64,000 bases of DNA from JBBSBL01 sp963735885 (GTDB lineage: Bacteria; Actinomycetota; Thermoleophilia; Solirubrobacterales; Solirubrobacteraceae): contig CAVTMP010000005.1 of the NCBI GenBank assembly GCA_963735885.1, forward strand, positions 1-64,000, given 5' to 3'. This document shows positions 15,652 to 25,165 of this stretch, piece by piece. The position numbers and the translations under genes are program-made. Numbering within the stretch: the stretch's first letter is position 1; each line of letters begins with the position of its first letter. Below the pieces are notes generated by a model that had not been told where the DNA came from, did not search any database, and saw only the letters and a program-made list of their open reading frames with translations.

Positions 15652-17028
15652 CTACCGGGCGGCCGGAGTGGCCGGGCGCCGCCGACGTGCCCGTCGCCCC
15701 CGTGACGACGCCGCCGGAGGGCGGCGCTGGATGACCCGGGACCCGCGCGCCGGCGCCAGGACGACGGCCCGGCGGACCACCCGCTCGGCGCGGCCGACCG
15801 GCTCGAGGCGCGTGCGCTCGAGGATCCGCCGCGTGACGACGCGCATCTCGAAGAGGGCGAAGCTCGCGCCGAGGCAGCGGCGCGGACCGCCCCCGAAGGG
15901 GATCCACGTGTAGGTGTCCGGGCCGCCGCCGAGGAAGCGCTCGGGCCGGAAGGCGTTCGGCTGCGGGTAGTCGTCGGCCCGCTTGTGGGTGAGGGCCACC
16001 GAGGGCACGACGGTGACACCCGCCGGGAGCACGTACCCGCCGACCGCGAACGGCTCGGCCAGCACGCGGGCGACGCTCGGCACGACCGGGCGGATGCGCA
16101 GCGCCTCGCGCAGCGTGGCGTCGAGGTACTCGTCTCCCTCGTCGAGCTCGCGCTCCAGCACCCGGCGCACGCCGGGCGTGCGGAGCAGGCGCTCGAAGGT
16201 CCAGGCCAGGGCGGTGGCCGTGGTCTCGTGCCCGGCGACGAGCATGGTCATGAGCTCGTCGCGGATCTCGACGTCGCTCATCGTCGATCCGTCCTCGCGA
16301 CGGGCGAGCAGGAGCATGGAGAGGATGTCCTCGCGCGCCTCGAGGTCGGTCGCGTGCCGCCGCCGCGCGATCTCCGCGAACAGCAGCTCGTCGACCGCCG
16401 CCACCCGGTCCTGGAAGGCGCGGGCTCCCGCCTGCGAGCCGAGGAGCCCGCCGGTCAGGGCCATGATCGCGATCCGCAGCCGGCTCTGCATCGGCTCGAG
16501 CATCGTGCGGATGCGCATGGCGAGCTCGTCGCCGTGGGCGCGACGCTCGACGCCGAAGACGGCGCGCACGATCACCTCCAGGGTCACCGCCTGCATCTCG
16601 GCGAGCAGCGCGAACGGCCGGCCGACGGGCCAGCCGTCGACGGCCCGGTCGGTCGCCTCGCGCACGATCGACTCGTACGAGCGCATCCGCTCGCCGTGGA
16701 ACGCCGGCAGGAGCAGGCGCCGCTGGGCCAGGTGCTCCTCGCCGTCGAGCAGCAGGACCGAGTGCTCGCCGAGCACCGGCTCGAGGATCGCGTTGGCCTC
16801 CCCCGCGCGCAGGACGCTCGCGGGCCCGCGGAACACCTCGCGGATCGCCTTCGGGTCGCACACGATGACGAGCCGCCCGCTGCCGTACGCCCGCACCGAG
16901 ATGAGGTCGCCGTGGCGGCGACGCCAGCGGCGCAACGTCGGCTCCGGTCGCCAGACGAGCAGCAGCGTCTGGAGGTAGGTCGGCAGCCGCGGGCCGGGCG
17001 GGAGCGAGGTGGCGATCGCGTCGGCCAT
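15652..17028 (-). CDS. Cytochrome P450
   Basis: A 458-residue P450. Diagnostic motifs are the I-helix AGHETTATALAW, the K-helix EALRIRP (ExxR), a PERF segment (FRPERFLGG) and the haem loop FGGGPRRCLG with the axial cysteine at about residue 385. The sequence style is that of actinobacterial CYP proteins resembling the CYP102/CYP4-like soluble monooxygenases that hydroxylate fatty acids or terpenoids; the substrate is unknown. The C-terminal 25 residues are an Arg/Ala-rich tail. It has no reductase beside it; the [3Fe-4S] ferredoxin and reductase at 44-45 kb are possible but unproven partners. The ATG at 17028 gives a normal N-terminus (SLPPGPRLP). Confidence 0.93.
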   Translation of the reverse strand: MADAIATSLPPGPRLPTYLQTLLLVWRPEPTLRRWRRRHGDLISVRAYGSGRLVIVCDPKAIREVFRGPASVLRAGEANAILEPVLGEHSVLLLDGEEHLAQRRLLLPAFHGERMRSYESIVREATDRAVDGWPVGRPFALLAEMQAVTLEVIVRAVFGVERRAHGDELAMRIRTMLEPMQSRLRIAIMALTGGLLGSQAGARAFQDRVAAVDELLFAEIARRRHATDLEAREDILSMLLLARREDGSTMSDVEIRDELMTMLVAGHETTATALAWTFERLLRTPGVRRVLERELDEGDEYLDATLREALRIRPVVPSVARVLAEPFAVGGYVLPAGVTVVPSVALTHKRADDYPQPNAFRPERFLGGGPDTYTWIPFGGGPRRCLGASFALFEMRVVTRRILERTRLEPVGRAERVVRRAVVLAPARGSRVIQRRPPAASSRGRRARRRRPATPAAR

Positions 17029-17141
17029 GGCCGGCGATGATCGCAGGCGGCGGGTGTCGCGCCGAGCCACGCGCCGCCCGCGATCGGCGGCGGAGGCGCG
17101 TGACGCCCAGGGTGTCTTCCGCGCGGCCCCGCGCGCGTGGC

Positions 17142-17170
17142 TTGACACCGGGCGACGTCCGGTCGATGGT
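17142..17170 (+). promoter_or_regulatory. Sigma-70-like promoter of the PGA-repeat gene
   Basis: TTGACA (17142-17147) and GATGGT (17165-17170) are separated by 17 bases. The downstream gene has a ribosome site, so unlike many genes here this is a leadered promoter. Confidence 0.5.
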
Positions 17171-17199
17171 CCCCGGTTCCCGACACGACAGGAGCGCCG

Positions 17200-17436
17200 A
17201 TGGGCTTCAAGGATCTGCTGAAGGGCAAGGCGAAGGACGTCTACGAGAAGCGGGGCGGCGCCGAGGCCGCCAAGGGGGACGCCGGCGAGTTGAAGGACAT
17301 CGCGAAGGGCGAGGGCAGCCTGGCCGACAAGGGCAAGGAGGCCGTCGAGGCCCTGAAGGACCCGGGCGCGCCGGGAGCCCCGGGCGCGCCGGGAGCCCCG
17401 GGCGCGCCGGGCGCGCCGGGAGCCCCGGGCGCCTGA
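17200..17436 (+). CDS. Small charged protein with (Pro-Gly-Ala)8 tail
   Basis: A 78-residue protein. Residues 1-54 are very rich in Lys, Glu, Asp and Gly (MGFKDLLKGKAKDVYEKRGG...), resembling small stress or CsbD/Rv0909-like helical proteins but without a certain match. Residues 55-78 are eight perfect Pro-Gly-Ala triplets, a collagen-like tail. An AGGAG site and a TTGACA promoter support expression. The function is unknown; a stress-induced protein with an extended polyproline-type tail is the most I would say. Confidence 0.7.
   Translation: MGFKDLLKGKAKDVYEKRGGAEAAKGDAGELKDIAKGEGSLADKGKEAVEALKDPGAPGAPGAPGAPGAPGAPGAPGA
17362..17433 (+). repeat. 9-bp tandem repeat encoding (PGA)8
   Basis: Eight 9-base units, alternating CCGGGCGCG and CCGGGAGCC with minor changes, encode Pro-Gly-Ala. 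The repeat is close to its own reverse complement, so the opposite strand also reads Ala-Pro-Gly. Confidence 0.9.
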
Positions 17437-17464
17437 GCCGCGGCCCGCCGCCCGCGGGCTGGCT

Positions 17465-20400
17465 TCAGCGCCCGCGCCGGGCGCGGAGCGTCGCCGTCGC
17501 CGGCCGCCCGTTGCCGCCGGCCGGGCCGAACGCCCACACCGAGACCGTCGCGGAGCGCGGCGCCCTGGGCAGCGTGAGCGCGGCAGAGGTGCGGCGCACC
17601 AGGCGGGCCACGGCCGTCTTGCCCGCCACCGCGCGGACGAGGTAGTAGCGCGCCGCGCCGCACGGCGCCGACCAGCGCGCCGAGATGCGCCGGCCGCTCA
17701 GCCGCGCGCGCAACGCACCGGGTCGCGCGACGGCGTCGCCGCGGGCCCGGAAGCGCGCCACGCGCAGCTGCGCGCGCGGCAGGCGGTTCTGCTCGACGAT
17801 CGCCTCGATCCGGCGGGCGCGCGTTCCGCCGATCCGCGGGGTGAAGGTCACGCTGCCGGCGCCGCGGGTCGTGGTGGCGATCGTCCGCCCGCCGCCGGTC
17901 CAGCGCTCGACGAAGCGCACGACCTGGCCGGGGTGCGGCGTCAGCCGCCAGGTAAGCCGGTTCCCGCAACCGGCGGCCGACGACCCGCGCGCTCACCCGG
18001 GGCGGCGGCAGCCGGCGCGCGAAGCGCACCGAGGCGATGGGCGAGGAGCCGGTCGCGGGGACGAGCCGGTAGGTCCCGGCGGCGGGCGCGTCGAGGACGA
18101 CATAGGTGGTCTTCGAGCCCGGGTCGCGGAACATCGCGCGTCCCGCGGCGACCGCCGACGGCTTGCCCGGCTCGATCGCCAGGCGCAGGCCGCTCGGGCC
18201 CTCGAGCGCCACGTCGGGCGCGGCGTTCGTCCCGCGAACCTGGATCGCCACGGGCTTCCCGCCCGGCAGGGTGAAGTCGCGCGTCCCGTCGCTCGCGGCG
18301 GCGCCGGCGGTGGCGCGCGGCGCGGCCGACCCGAAGGCGTCGTAGTCGCAGGTGCCGGCGTGCGGGCGCCCGTCGTAGTAGATCCCGTACCCGCTCCCGC
18401 CGCACAGCCCGAGCACGTTCTGGTTCCAGCGCAGGCGCAGGCGCCCGACGCGGTAGCCGAGCAGCGTCCCGGCGCCGTCACCCTCGATGTACCACGACTG
18501 GCCGGGCGGGAAGACGAGCCGCGCCGTGCCGAGGAAGGAGTTGTCGCCCAGCGAGGCCGGCAGCATCCGGATGAGCTCGCGGAGGTTCAGCGACATGTCG
18601 CCGGACAGCTCGGCCGACTTCGACATCAGCCCCCACACAAGGCGCCCGCTGATGAGCTTGACGTTCGTGAGCCGCAAGGTGCTGTTCCCGATGATCTGCA
18701 GGTCGCCGGTGTCAGAGGGGATGTAGAGCCCGCCGTCGACGTCGAGCGAGGCCAGCTCCTGGAACCAGAGGTCGCTGCGAATCCGCGGGCCGAAGGTCAG
18801 CGCCCCGAGGAGCTGGAGCTTGAGCGGCGTGTTCGGGAGGTCGGTGTCGCGCCCGATGTCGAACCCGAGCCGCTGGAGGTAGAGGAACCACGGCGGGTAG
18901 ACGACCTTGTTGATCCCGTTGACCTTCAGCGAGATGCGGTTCGGGTAGACCGGGGGCCGCGCCTTGCGGTCGAACTTGAAGCCCATCTCGAAGTCGAAGA
19001 TCAGGGCGGAGAGGAAGCCCTCGCCCTGCCCGTTGGTGCCGATCGCGTTCTGCACGCCCTGCGGCAGGCCCGACGGCAGCGCCGCCGTCGACCCCGGCTT
19101 GCGCGCGTGGTACACGACGGTCCCGCCGAGGCGCAGCACGTCGGCGGCGAAGTCGTACTTGAAGCCGACCCGCGCGAGCTGGACGAGGCCCTGCACCGGC
19201 GTCTGGTTGGTGGCCTTCCCGAAGACACCATTCTTCGACGCCGCCCCGAAGGCGAAGATCGAGCCCGGCTGGATCGTGCCCTCGATGGCCTGGATCCCGT
19301 TGTCGTTGGTGAGCGTGACGGCGCCGCGCCCGATCAGCGGGTAGGCGATCCGCAGCGCGCCGAAGTCGTTCGGCGCCTTCCACAGGCCCGTCTTGGCGTC
19401 GAGGATCGCGCCGGCCTTCGGCGGCAGCGAGAGCTGCAGCGAGAGCACCGTCTTGCCGGCGGTCGACTCGATGTCCAGGGCCGGCGCGTGCGCGGGGAAG
19501 CCGTAGAGGGAGGCGTTGACCGTGCCCGCGGGGTTGAAGCCGCCCTTCGCGTACCCCAGGGCGAGCGTGAACTTCCTCACCCGGCCGGGGAAGCTCTGGT
19601 TGAAGGTGCCGAGGTGGTAGGCCAGCCAGCGGGTCCCCCCCGTCCCGCGCGAGACCCACATCGTCTGGTTCTTGCCGGTGACGGTCTTCTTGTCGGTGTC
19701 GAAGAGCAGCGGCGCCTTGTCCTGCTCGGCCTCGAAGTCGATGCCGTTGATCCGCACCGGCCCCTTGGCCTTGTACTGCTTGCCCTTGGCGTCGACGCGG
19801 ACGAGGCAGCCGACGGCGATCATCGACGTCTGGAAGTTGAGCTGGCGCTCGCACTCGCTGATGAAGTCCGCCGTCACCGGCGTCTTGTCGACCGTGAACG
19901 AGCACGCAGCCGGCCGCTTCGTGCCGTCGCAGGCGCCCACGTCGTAGCTCCCGGGCGTCTTGGCGCCGGGCGGGTCGGACGGCCGCGCCGTGTAGGTCCC
20001 CGGCGAGAGGAGCTGGGAGTAGGCGCCCTTCGCGTCGGTCGAGGTGCGGACGTCGACGGCCTTGCCCTCGCTGTCGGTCCCGGTGACCCGCACCAGGACG
20101 TCCTTGACGCCGTTGCCGGCGAGCGTCTTCACCGTCCCCTTGAGCGGCACCTTGTAGACGTAGGCGAAGTTCGCCACGCGGTCGGCGAAGAGGAGGGTCA
20201 CCGAGCACGTCTCGTTGGTCGGGATGCAGTCGCCGCTCGCCTTCGGCTCGTATGCGGCCCCGTCCGCCGGCAGGCCGGGCGGCGGCTTGACCGGCTCGAC
20301 GGTGTAGAGCCCCGGCAGGACCCGCGCGCTGTAGGCACCCGCGGCATCGGTGGTCACGGTCTTGGGATCGATCCCGTTGACCTTGACCGTCACGTCGGCC

Positions 20401-22305
20401 AGCGGGCGGCCCTTCTTGTCGACGATCGTGCCGGAGATCTTGCGCCGCTCCTGGATCTTCGCCGTGGCCGAGGCGCGCTCGATCTCCGCGCCGGACGGGT
20501 TCGAGAGCTCGAGCGTGAAGGTCTCGTCGTCCTCCTGCGTGGTGTCGGGCAGCACCGGGACGGAGACCGTCTTGCTCGTCTCGCCGGCCGCGAAGCTCAG
20601 CGTCCCGCTCTTCGCCGTGTAGTCCTGGCCGGCCGTCGCCGTCCCGTTCTTCGTCGCGTACTGAACCGTGACCGCGGTGGTCTGCGCCGGGCGCAGCGTG
20701 ACGGTGAAGACGGCGTTCTCCTGCGTGCCCGTCGACGGCTCCTGGACCGGCTGGGCGTCGAGCGCCTTGAGCTTCGGCGTGCCGCTGTCGGGGTCGGGGA
20801 AGAAGTCGGGGTTGGAGGACGTGCCGGGGGTCTGCGGGTAGGGGTCGCTGGGGGCCGGGAAGCCCCACTTGCCGTCGGGGGTGCAGGATTCGATGCAGGC
20901 GCCGCGGCCGTACGTGCCGCCGCCGCCGGAGGTCGAGCCGTAGGAGCGCACGGCGTTCTCGAGCTTGGTCCCGTTCTCGACGGTGAAGGGCGTCGTGCTG
21001 TAGACGGCCCCGCCGATCGCGGCGGAGCCGGCGCCGGGGGCGCCCCCGGGCGCTCCGTCGGCGCCCGCGCTGCTCGTCCCGTTGGCGCCCGCGGTGGCGT
21101 TCGGGTCCGATCCCGTGGGCGGAATGCAGCCGAAGGGCCCGCAGTTCGTGCCGTGGCCCACCGCCCCGCCGCCCCCGCCGGCGCCGCCCCAGCCGCCCGC
21201 ACCGCCGAAGCCGCCCTGGCTGTTCCCGGCGGCGGCCACGTTGTAGGAGAAGTCCGTGCCGGTGACGTCGACGTTGCCGCCGTCGTTGAAGATCGCACCG
21301 CCGTAGGCATTGCCGACGTTGCCCGGCGATCCGCCCGCGCCACCCTTGGCCGGGGTGCCGGCGTTGCCGCCCTTGCCGCCGTTGCCGTACCAGCCGGCCC
21401 CGCCCGCGCCGCCGCCTCCGGCGAAGCCGCCGGCACCGCCGTCGTTCTGAAAGCCGCCCTGCCCGCCGCGCGCGTAGTTGGAGCGGACGGTCGAGGCGAG
21501 GATGGTCAGCGTCCCGCCGTCGACGTAGACCGCGCCGCCCCGGGCGTTCCCGCCGCTCCCGCTCTGGCCGCCCTTGCCGCCGGACGCCCCGTTGGCCCCG
21601 TTGCCGCCGGGACCGCCGACGATGCCGCCGACGCCGGACTGCGGCGCCGACCCGCCGGCGCCGCCGCTGCCGCCGCTCCCGCCGGCGCCGCCATGGCCGC
21701 CGTTGCCGCCGTTGCCGGCCTGCGCCTCGTTGCCGGACGAGGCTCACGTGGTCGAGCGTGACCCGCCCGGTCGGGTTGATCGTGATCGCGCCGCCGCGGG
21801 CGTCCTGCCCGTTGCCGCCGGGCCCCCCGTTGCCGCCCGCCGTGCCGGAGGTGCCGTTGCCGCCGCTCGCGCCGGCGGTGGCGCCGGGCGTCCCGCCCGT
21901 GCCGTTAGCTCCGGCGGCCCCGTCGGTCCCCTTCGAGCCGTTGAGGCCCGGCCCGCCCTTCCGGAAGCCCTGGACCGAGACCCCGGTGAGCGTCAGCGTG
22001 CCGGAGACGTTCGCGAAGCCCTGTCCGTTCGTCGGGTTGTAGGGGCCGACGAAGGTCGACGTGTGCCCGGTGCCGTCGATCGTCAGCGTCTTCCCGGCGG
22101 CGAGCGAGTATGGCGTGGTGACGTTGACCTGGCAGTAGCTCTGCCCGCTCTGGTTCTGGAGCGCGAAGTCGCCGCCGGAGGCGAAGGCGGCGCGCACCGC
22201 GGCGTCGGTGCAGGCGAGCGGCGTCGGGCCGGCGCCGTGCGCGCTCGCTCCGAGCGCGATCAGCGCGACGGCGGCCGCCGGGAGCGCAAGCCGAAACCTG
22301 CTCAT
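17465..22305 (-). CDS. Giant glycine-rich exported protein with Calx-beta and regulatory-like domains, frameshifted twice
   Basis: About 1,610 residues if two one-base frameshifts are repaired (near 21740 and near 17970). Order: signal peptide (residues 1-25, MSRFRLALPAAAVALIALG); a start resembling polymorphic outer-surface proteins; some 350 residues of GGxGG/GNGGxGG repeats with short hydrophobic punctuation such as GGAVYVDGGTLTILAST; a Calx-beta domain (DNA about 20450-20730; QDYTAKSGTLSFAAGETSKT and DDETFTLELSNPSG); two carboxypeptidase-regulatory-like beta-sandwiches (about 20280-20450 and 19990-20130); and a long beta-rich C-terminal part. It should be cell-surface or secreted, perhaps an adhesin or matrix protein. 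TAACGT ends 8 bases before the ATG. Confidence 0.75.
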
Positions 22306-22319
22306 AGCTCGCAACGTTA
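22306..22319 (-). promoter_or_regulatory. Leaderless-type promoter of the giant exported protein
   Basis: TAACGT (22319-22314, minus strand) is followed by 8 bases and the ATG at 22305. Confidence 0.4.
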
Positions 22320-22411
22320 AGCCGGATTCCGGTGTGGGCGCGGTATGGACTCCCCTCCGTCGTTCGTCCGCCGCTCAGGGGTCGCCGGGACGGCCGATAC
22401 GTGCCCCGCCC

Positions 22412-22735
22412 GTGGCCGCCCTGGCGCTGCTCGCGCTCGCCGACGAGTGCATGGGCGAGACCGGGATCTCCAGCGGCGGCGACTGGGTGACGATGCCCGC
22501 CGCGGTCATCCCGCCGAACGGCGGCCAGGCCACGTACGAGTGCAAGGCACCCCACTTCGCCGAGGGCGCCGAAATGTGCCTGCGCTACTACGTCGAAGCC
22601 GACTACTACCACCAGGACCAGATCCAGGAGTGGCCGAGAGCCGAGCGGGGGACCCAGGAGTCGAACCTGACGTTGCGGTTTTGGAGACCGCCGTGTTACC
22701 GATACACCAGTCCCCCTGGCGGTCGGTCATTGTAG
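22412..22735 (+). pseudogene. Possible remnant of a secreted cysteine-containing protein
   Basis: The stretch 22306-22645 has no confident gene. On the plus strand a frame from GTG 22412 reads VAALALLALADECMGETGIS and continues through GGDWVTMPAAVIPPNGGQAT, YECKAPHFAEGAEMC and LRYYVEADYYHQDQ with protein-like composition and three spaced cysteines. It then runs straight across the antisense of tRNA-Trp to a stop at 22733-22735. The short hydrophobic start could be the end of a signal peptide. I take it as a gene that lost its 5' and 3' ends, possibly replaced by the tRNA region; no family is recognised. Confidence 0.3.
22646..22716 (-). tRNA. tRNA-Trp (CCA)
   Basis: A 71-base minus-strand cloverleaf: acceptor GGGGGAC/GTCCCCC, anticodon stem GCGGT/ACCGC around CTCCAAA (anticodon CCA), T arm TCAGG-TTCGACT-CCTGG, discriminator G. 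No encoded CCA. Confidence 0.92.
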
Positions 22736-22769
22736 GGCGGGAGCACCGACTCTCGACGGCACCCGCCGC

Positions 22770-22781
22770 TACGCTTGCGCC
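22770..22781 (+). promoter_or_regulatory. Leaderless-type promoter before the 64-residue protein
   Basis: TACGCT (22770-22775) is followed by 6 bases and a GTG start at 22782. Confidence 0.45.
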
Positions 22782-22976
22782 GTGGAAGGCGGCAAGGACG
22801 ATCGGCGCCCGCGCGGCGCCTGGACGCCCGAGGAGGTGGCCCGGGAGGAGCGCGTGCGCCAGGCCCGGGTCGCCCGCGCCGCCGAGCGCGGGCCGAGCGC
22901 GAACCTCGAGCAGGCGGCCGCGCTGAACCGGTTCGCCAAGCGGTTCGCCGCGGCGTTTCGCCGGCCGGCCGGGTGA
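22782..22976 (+). CDS. Small charged protein paired with a nucleotidyltransferase remnant
   Basis: A 64-residue helical protein (GTG start) with EEVAREERVRQARVARAAER and RGPSANLEQAAALNRFAKRF. It has no signal or membrane segment. Its stop overlaps the GTG of the next gene as GTGA, so it was co-translated with the AbiEii-like nucleotidyltransferase that follows. By analogy with two-gene nucleotidyltransferase modules it could be a partner or antitoxin-like protein, but I recognise no antitoxin fold and the name is not assigned. Confidence 0.55.
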   Translation: MEGGKDDRRPRGAWTPEEVAREERVRQARVARAAERGPSANLEQAAALNRFAKRFAAAFRRPAG

Positions 22977-23357
22977 GCGGGCCGCTCGACCCCGCCCCGC
23001 TGCTTCGCGCGCTGCACGAGGCCGGCGTGCGGCATGTCGTGGTGGGTGGGTTCGCGCCCGGTCGAGGCTGCGGATCTCGGCCCGGAGGAGATGCCCACCG
23101 ACGCGACGGATCCGAGCGACCTCGCCGGCGGCGGCAACTTCCGCCTCCACACCCGACTCGGCGACCTCGACGTGATGCAGTGGCTCGCGGGCGTCGAAGC
23201 CGACGACCCCTACCGCGAGCTCGTGGCCGACGCCGTCCGCGGAGACCTCGGCGGCGTCCCGGTCCGGGTCTGCGGGCTACGCCACCTCCGCGCGATGAAG
23301 GCCGCCGCCGGGCGGCCGCGCGACCTCGACGATCTCGCCCACCTGCCCGAACCCTGA
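22973..23357 (+). pseudogene. AbiEii/MNT-like nucleotidyltransferase with its catalytic core deleted
   Basis: From GTG 22973 the frame reads VSGPLDPAPLLRALHEAGVR followed by HVVVGGFA, the start of AbiEii-type nucleotidyltransferases. It then shifts frame, and 23070-23357 encodes the family's later part: PTDATDPSDLAGGGNFRLHT, LGDLDVMQWLAGV, and LRHLRAMKAAAGRPRDLDDL. The segment normally between them, including the G[GS]...DxD metal-binding residues, is missing. Such enzymes are the toxin half of type IV-like toxin-antitoxin pairs or antibiotic-type transferases. The joint is a deletion plus a frame change, so activity is not expected. Confidence 0.7.
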
Positions 23358-23358
23358 C

Positions 23359-24553
23359 TCACGCCCGCAGCAGGGTGCGGAAGCTCGTCGTGAGGTCGCC
23401 CGGGGCGAAGGGGGCGCCGCCGTCGTACTTCGCCGCGAGGCGCCCGCCGCGGTCGACGAGCCAGACCGCGGCCGTGTGGGTGCTCTCGGGGCGTCCGGGG
23501 ATCTGCGGCGCCGCGAACCAGGCGCGCCACACCGGCGCGAGATCGCGCGACGAGCCGATCCCGTAGGCGAACTGCCGCGGCGCGCGATGCATCCGCAGGA
23601 AGGCGCGCACCGCGCTCGGCGTGTCCCCGCGCGGGTCGACGCTCACGGCGACGACGGCGACGCGGCGGGCGTCGGCGCCGAGTCCCCCAGCGCGCCGACG
23701 ATCTCCTGCGCGATCAGCGGGCAGACATCGGGACAGCTCGCATAGAGGAACGTGACGGCGTAGGGGCGGCCGCGGAGGGCGGCCGTGTCGATCCGGCCGC
23801 CGCGCGCGTCGGCGAGGCGGATCCGCGGCGCGCGTCCGGATCGAGCGCGTCGCCGACCGAGGTCCCCCCGGCCAGCGCGCCCTGGAGGGCGATCCCCGCC
23901 GCCGCCGCGAGCGCTCCGAGGCCGGCGGCGAGCGCCACGGCCCGGCGCAACCGCCGCGCAAGGGCCTCGGAGGCGAGGCGCCAGCGCTCGCTCCCGCCGG
24001 CCAGGCCGCCCAGGGCGGGCAGCCAGACCGCGAGCAGGAAGGCGAAGCCCCCGAGGACGACCGCGAGCGCTGCGTACTGGATCCCCCTCGCCAGGCCGAA
24101 GCCGACGTCCTCCCCGGGGCCTCCCCCCGTGCCGCCGGCGAGCTGCGCCACCGTCTCGCGCGGCGGCGCGCCGCGCCGGCCGACCGAGAACACGAAGCCG
24201 CCGCTGACCACGTGCCCGTCGGCGGAGACCACGCGGTACGTCGCGGTGTAGGACCCGCGCGCCAGCCCGCGGCGCAGGCGCACCGCGAGCTTCGGTCCGT
24301 CGCCACCGGGATGGAAGGCGCCGCCGGAGTCCACGCGCCCGCCGCGGGCGTCGAAGACCCGCACGGCGCCGAAGTTGCCCTCGACGGGCTCGTCGAAGCG
24401 GAACACCACGGCGGGGGGCTGGGTCTTCACGACCGTCCCGCGCGGCGGCGTCGTCCCCTCGAGCTGGGCGTGCGCCGCGGCGCCGGCGGGCAGGGCCAGC
24501 GCACCCAGCGCGATGCCGACGATCGCCGCGCCCGCGGCGCCGGGCCGGCGCAC
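23359..24553 (-). pseudogene. CopC-CopD(partial)-SCO1(partial) composite with two frame changes
   Basis: From GTG 24553 (AAGGAGG 10 bases upstream) comes a signal peptide, then a CopC domain starting at AHAQLEGTTPPRGTVV and including YRVVSADGHVVSGG, then three CopD helices ending LQGALAGGTSVGDALDPDA. CopD normally has several more helices. Instead, after a frame change near 23830, the sequence becomes a SCO1/thioredoxin-like domain (RIRLADARGGRIDTAALRGR, CPDVCPLIAQEIVGAL with the CxxxC copper site). A second change near 23685 leads to VAVVAVSVDPRGDTPSAV and the end THTAAVWLVDRGGRLAAKYD. Both proteins handle copper delivery outside the membrane. I read it as a deletion fusing two neighbouring copper genes, with an extra indel. 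Confidence 0.7.
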
Positions 24554-24555
24554 GG

Positions 24556-25047
24556 CTACCACGCCTCCTTGGCCGGCGGCGCCGCCGGGCCCTCGCCCGC
24601 GGGCCCGTCGCCGTCCCGCCCGCGGCGCCGGCGCACCACCACGACGAGGGCGATCCCGCCGGCCACGAGCGCCGCGAGCGCGAGCGCGGCGCCGAGCGGG
24701 AACCCGCCGCCGTCGTCGGCCCCGACCCAGACCAGCGTCCCGGCGATCGCGACGGCCTGGCCGTCGACCTTCAGCGGGATCCGGTAGTCGAAGATCTTCG
24801 TGCGCCGGCCCTCGTGCCCCTGGACCTTCGGCGGCAGGGACCCGAGCGCCGGCTACTTGACACGGACGACGGTCTTCGAGGTGAACGGCTTGCCGCGGTA
24901 CAGCCACTCCAGGTGGTTGTTCGCGTTGAGCGTGACCTGGAGCACGTGGCGGCCCTGGCCGTGGACCGGGCTCAGCCGCCGCGGCGCCCAGCGCCAGCCC
25001 GCGACGGCGCGCGTACGGGCCGTGCGAAAGCGGAACTCCGGTGACAT
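24556..25047 (-). pseudogene. Copper-locus membrane protein interrupted by an in-frame TAG
   Basis: One frame runs from ATG 25047 to a stop at 24556-24558 but contains a TAG at 24853-24855. The first 64 residues end LEWLYRGKPFTSKTVVRVK, which looks like a natural C-terminus of a secreted protein. The rest, PALGSLPPKVQGHEGRRTKI, IFDYRIPLKVDGQAVAIAGT, then one helix (ALALAALVAGGIALVVVV) and a basic tail, looks like the C-terminal half of an anchored protein commonly encoded before CopC in related actinobacteria. The join is therefore probably a deletion fusing two genes, not a single point mutation. The AAGGAGG at its end serves the CopC start. Confidence 0.55.
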
Positions 25048-25165
25048 GTCTGTTGCTGCCTTTCGGATCGGTGTGCGGTGCGGACGTCGTCCGCGCCGAC
25101 CCGGCCGCCCGCAGAGGGACGGCGTCGCGGCGCCCCGGGGCGCGCAGGGATGCGCGGCGGAGCGG

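Noticed and set aside
15652..17028. P450 and the ferredoxin/reductase at 44-45 kb as one monooxygenase system
   Set aside because: They are 27 kb apart, and the ferredoxin and reductase are translationally coupled to a haem membrane protein and ApbE, so the local partner is the better assignment.
17241..17436. Extension of the giant minus-strand protein through the PGA repeat
   Set aside because: The repaired protein ends with a stop at 17465 after a convincing final domain; the open frame beyond it is the mirror of the plus-strand repeat gene.
20900..21800. PE_PGRS protein
   Set aside because: The GGxGG repeats resemble PGRS, but there is no PE domain; the protein has a standard signal peptide and later Calx-beta and sandwich domains.
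24853..24855. In-frame TAG as pyrrolysine or programmed readthrough
   Set aside because: The residues before the TAG look like a natural C-terminus and those after belong to a different protein, so a deletion junction explains it better; nothing suggests TAG decoding, and TAG is used as an ordinary stop elsewhere in the window.
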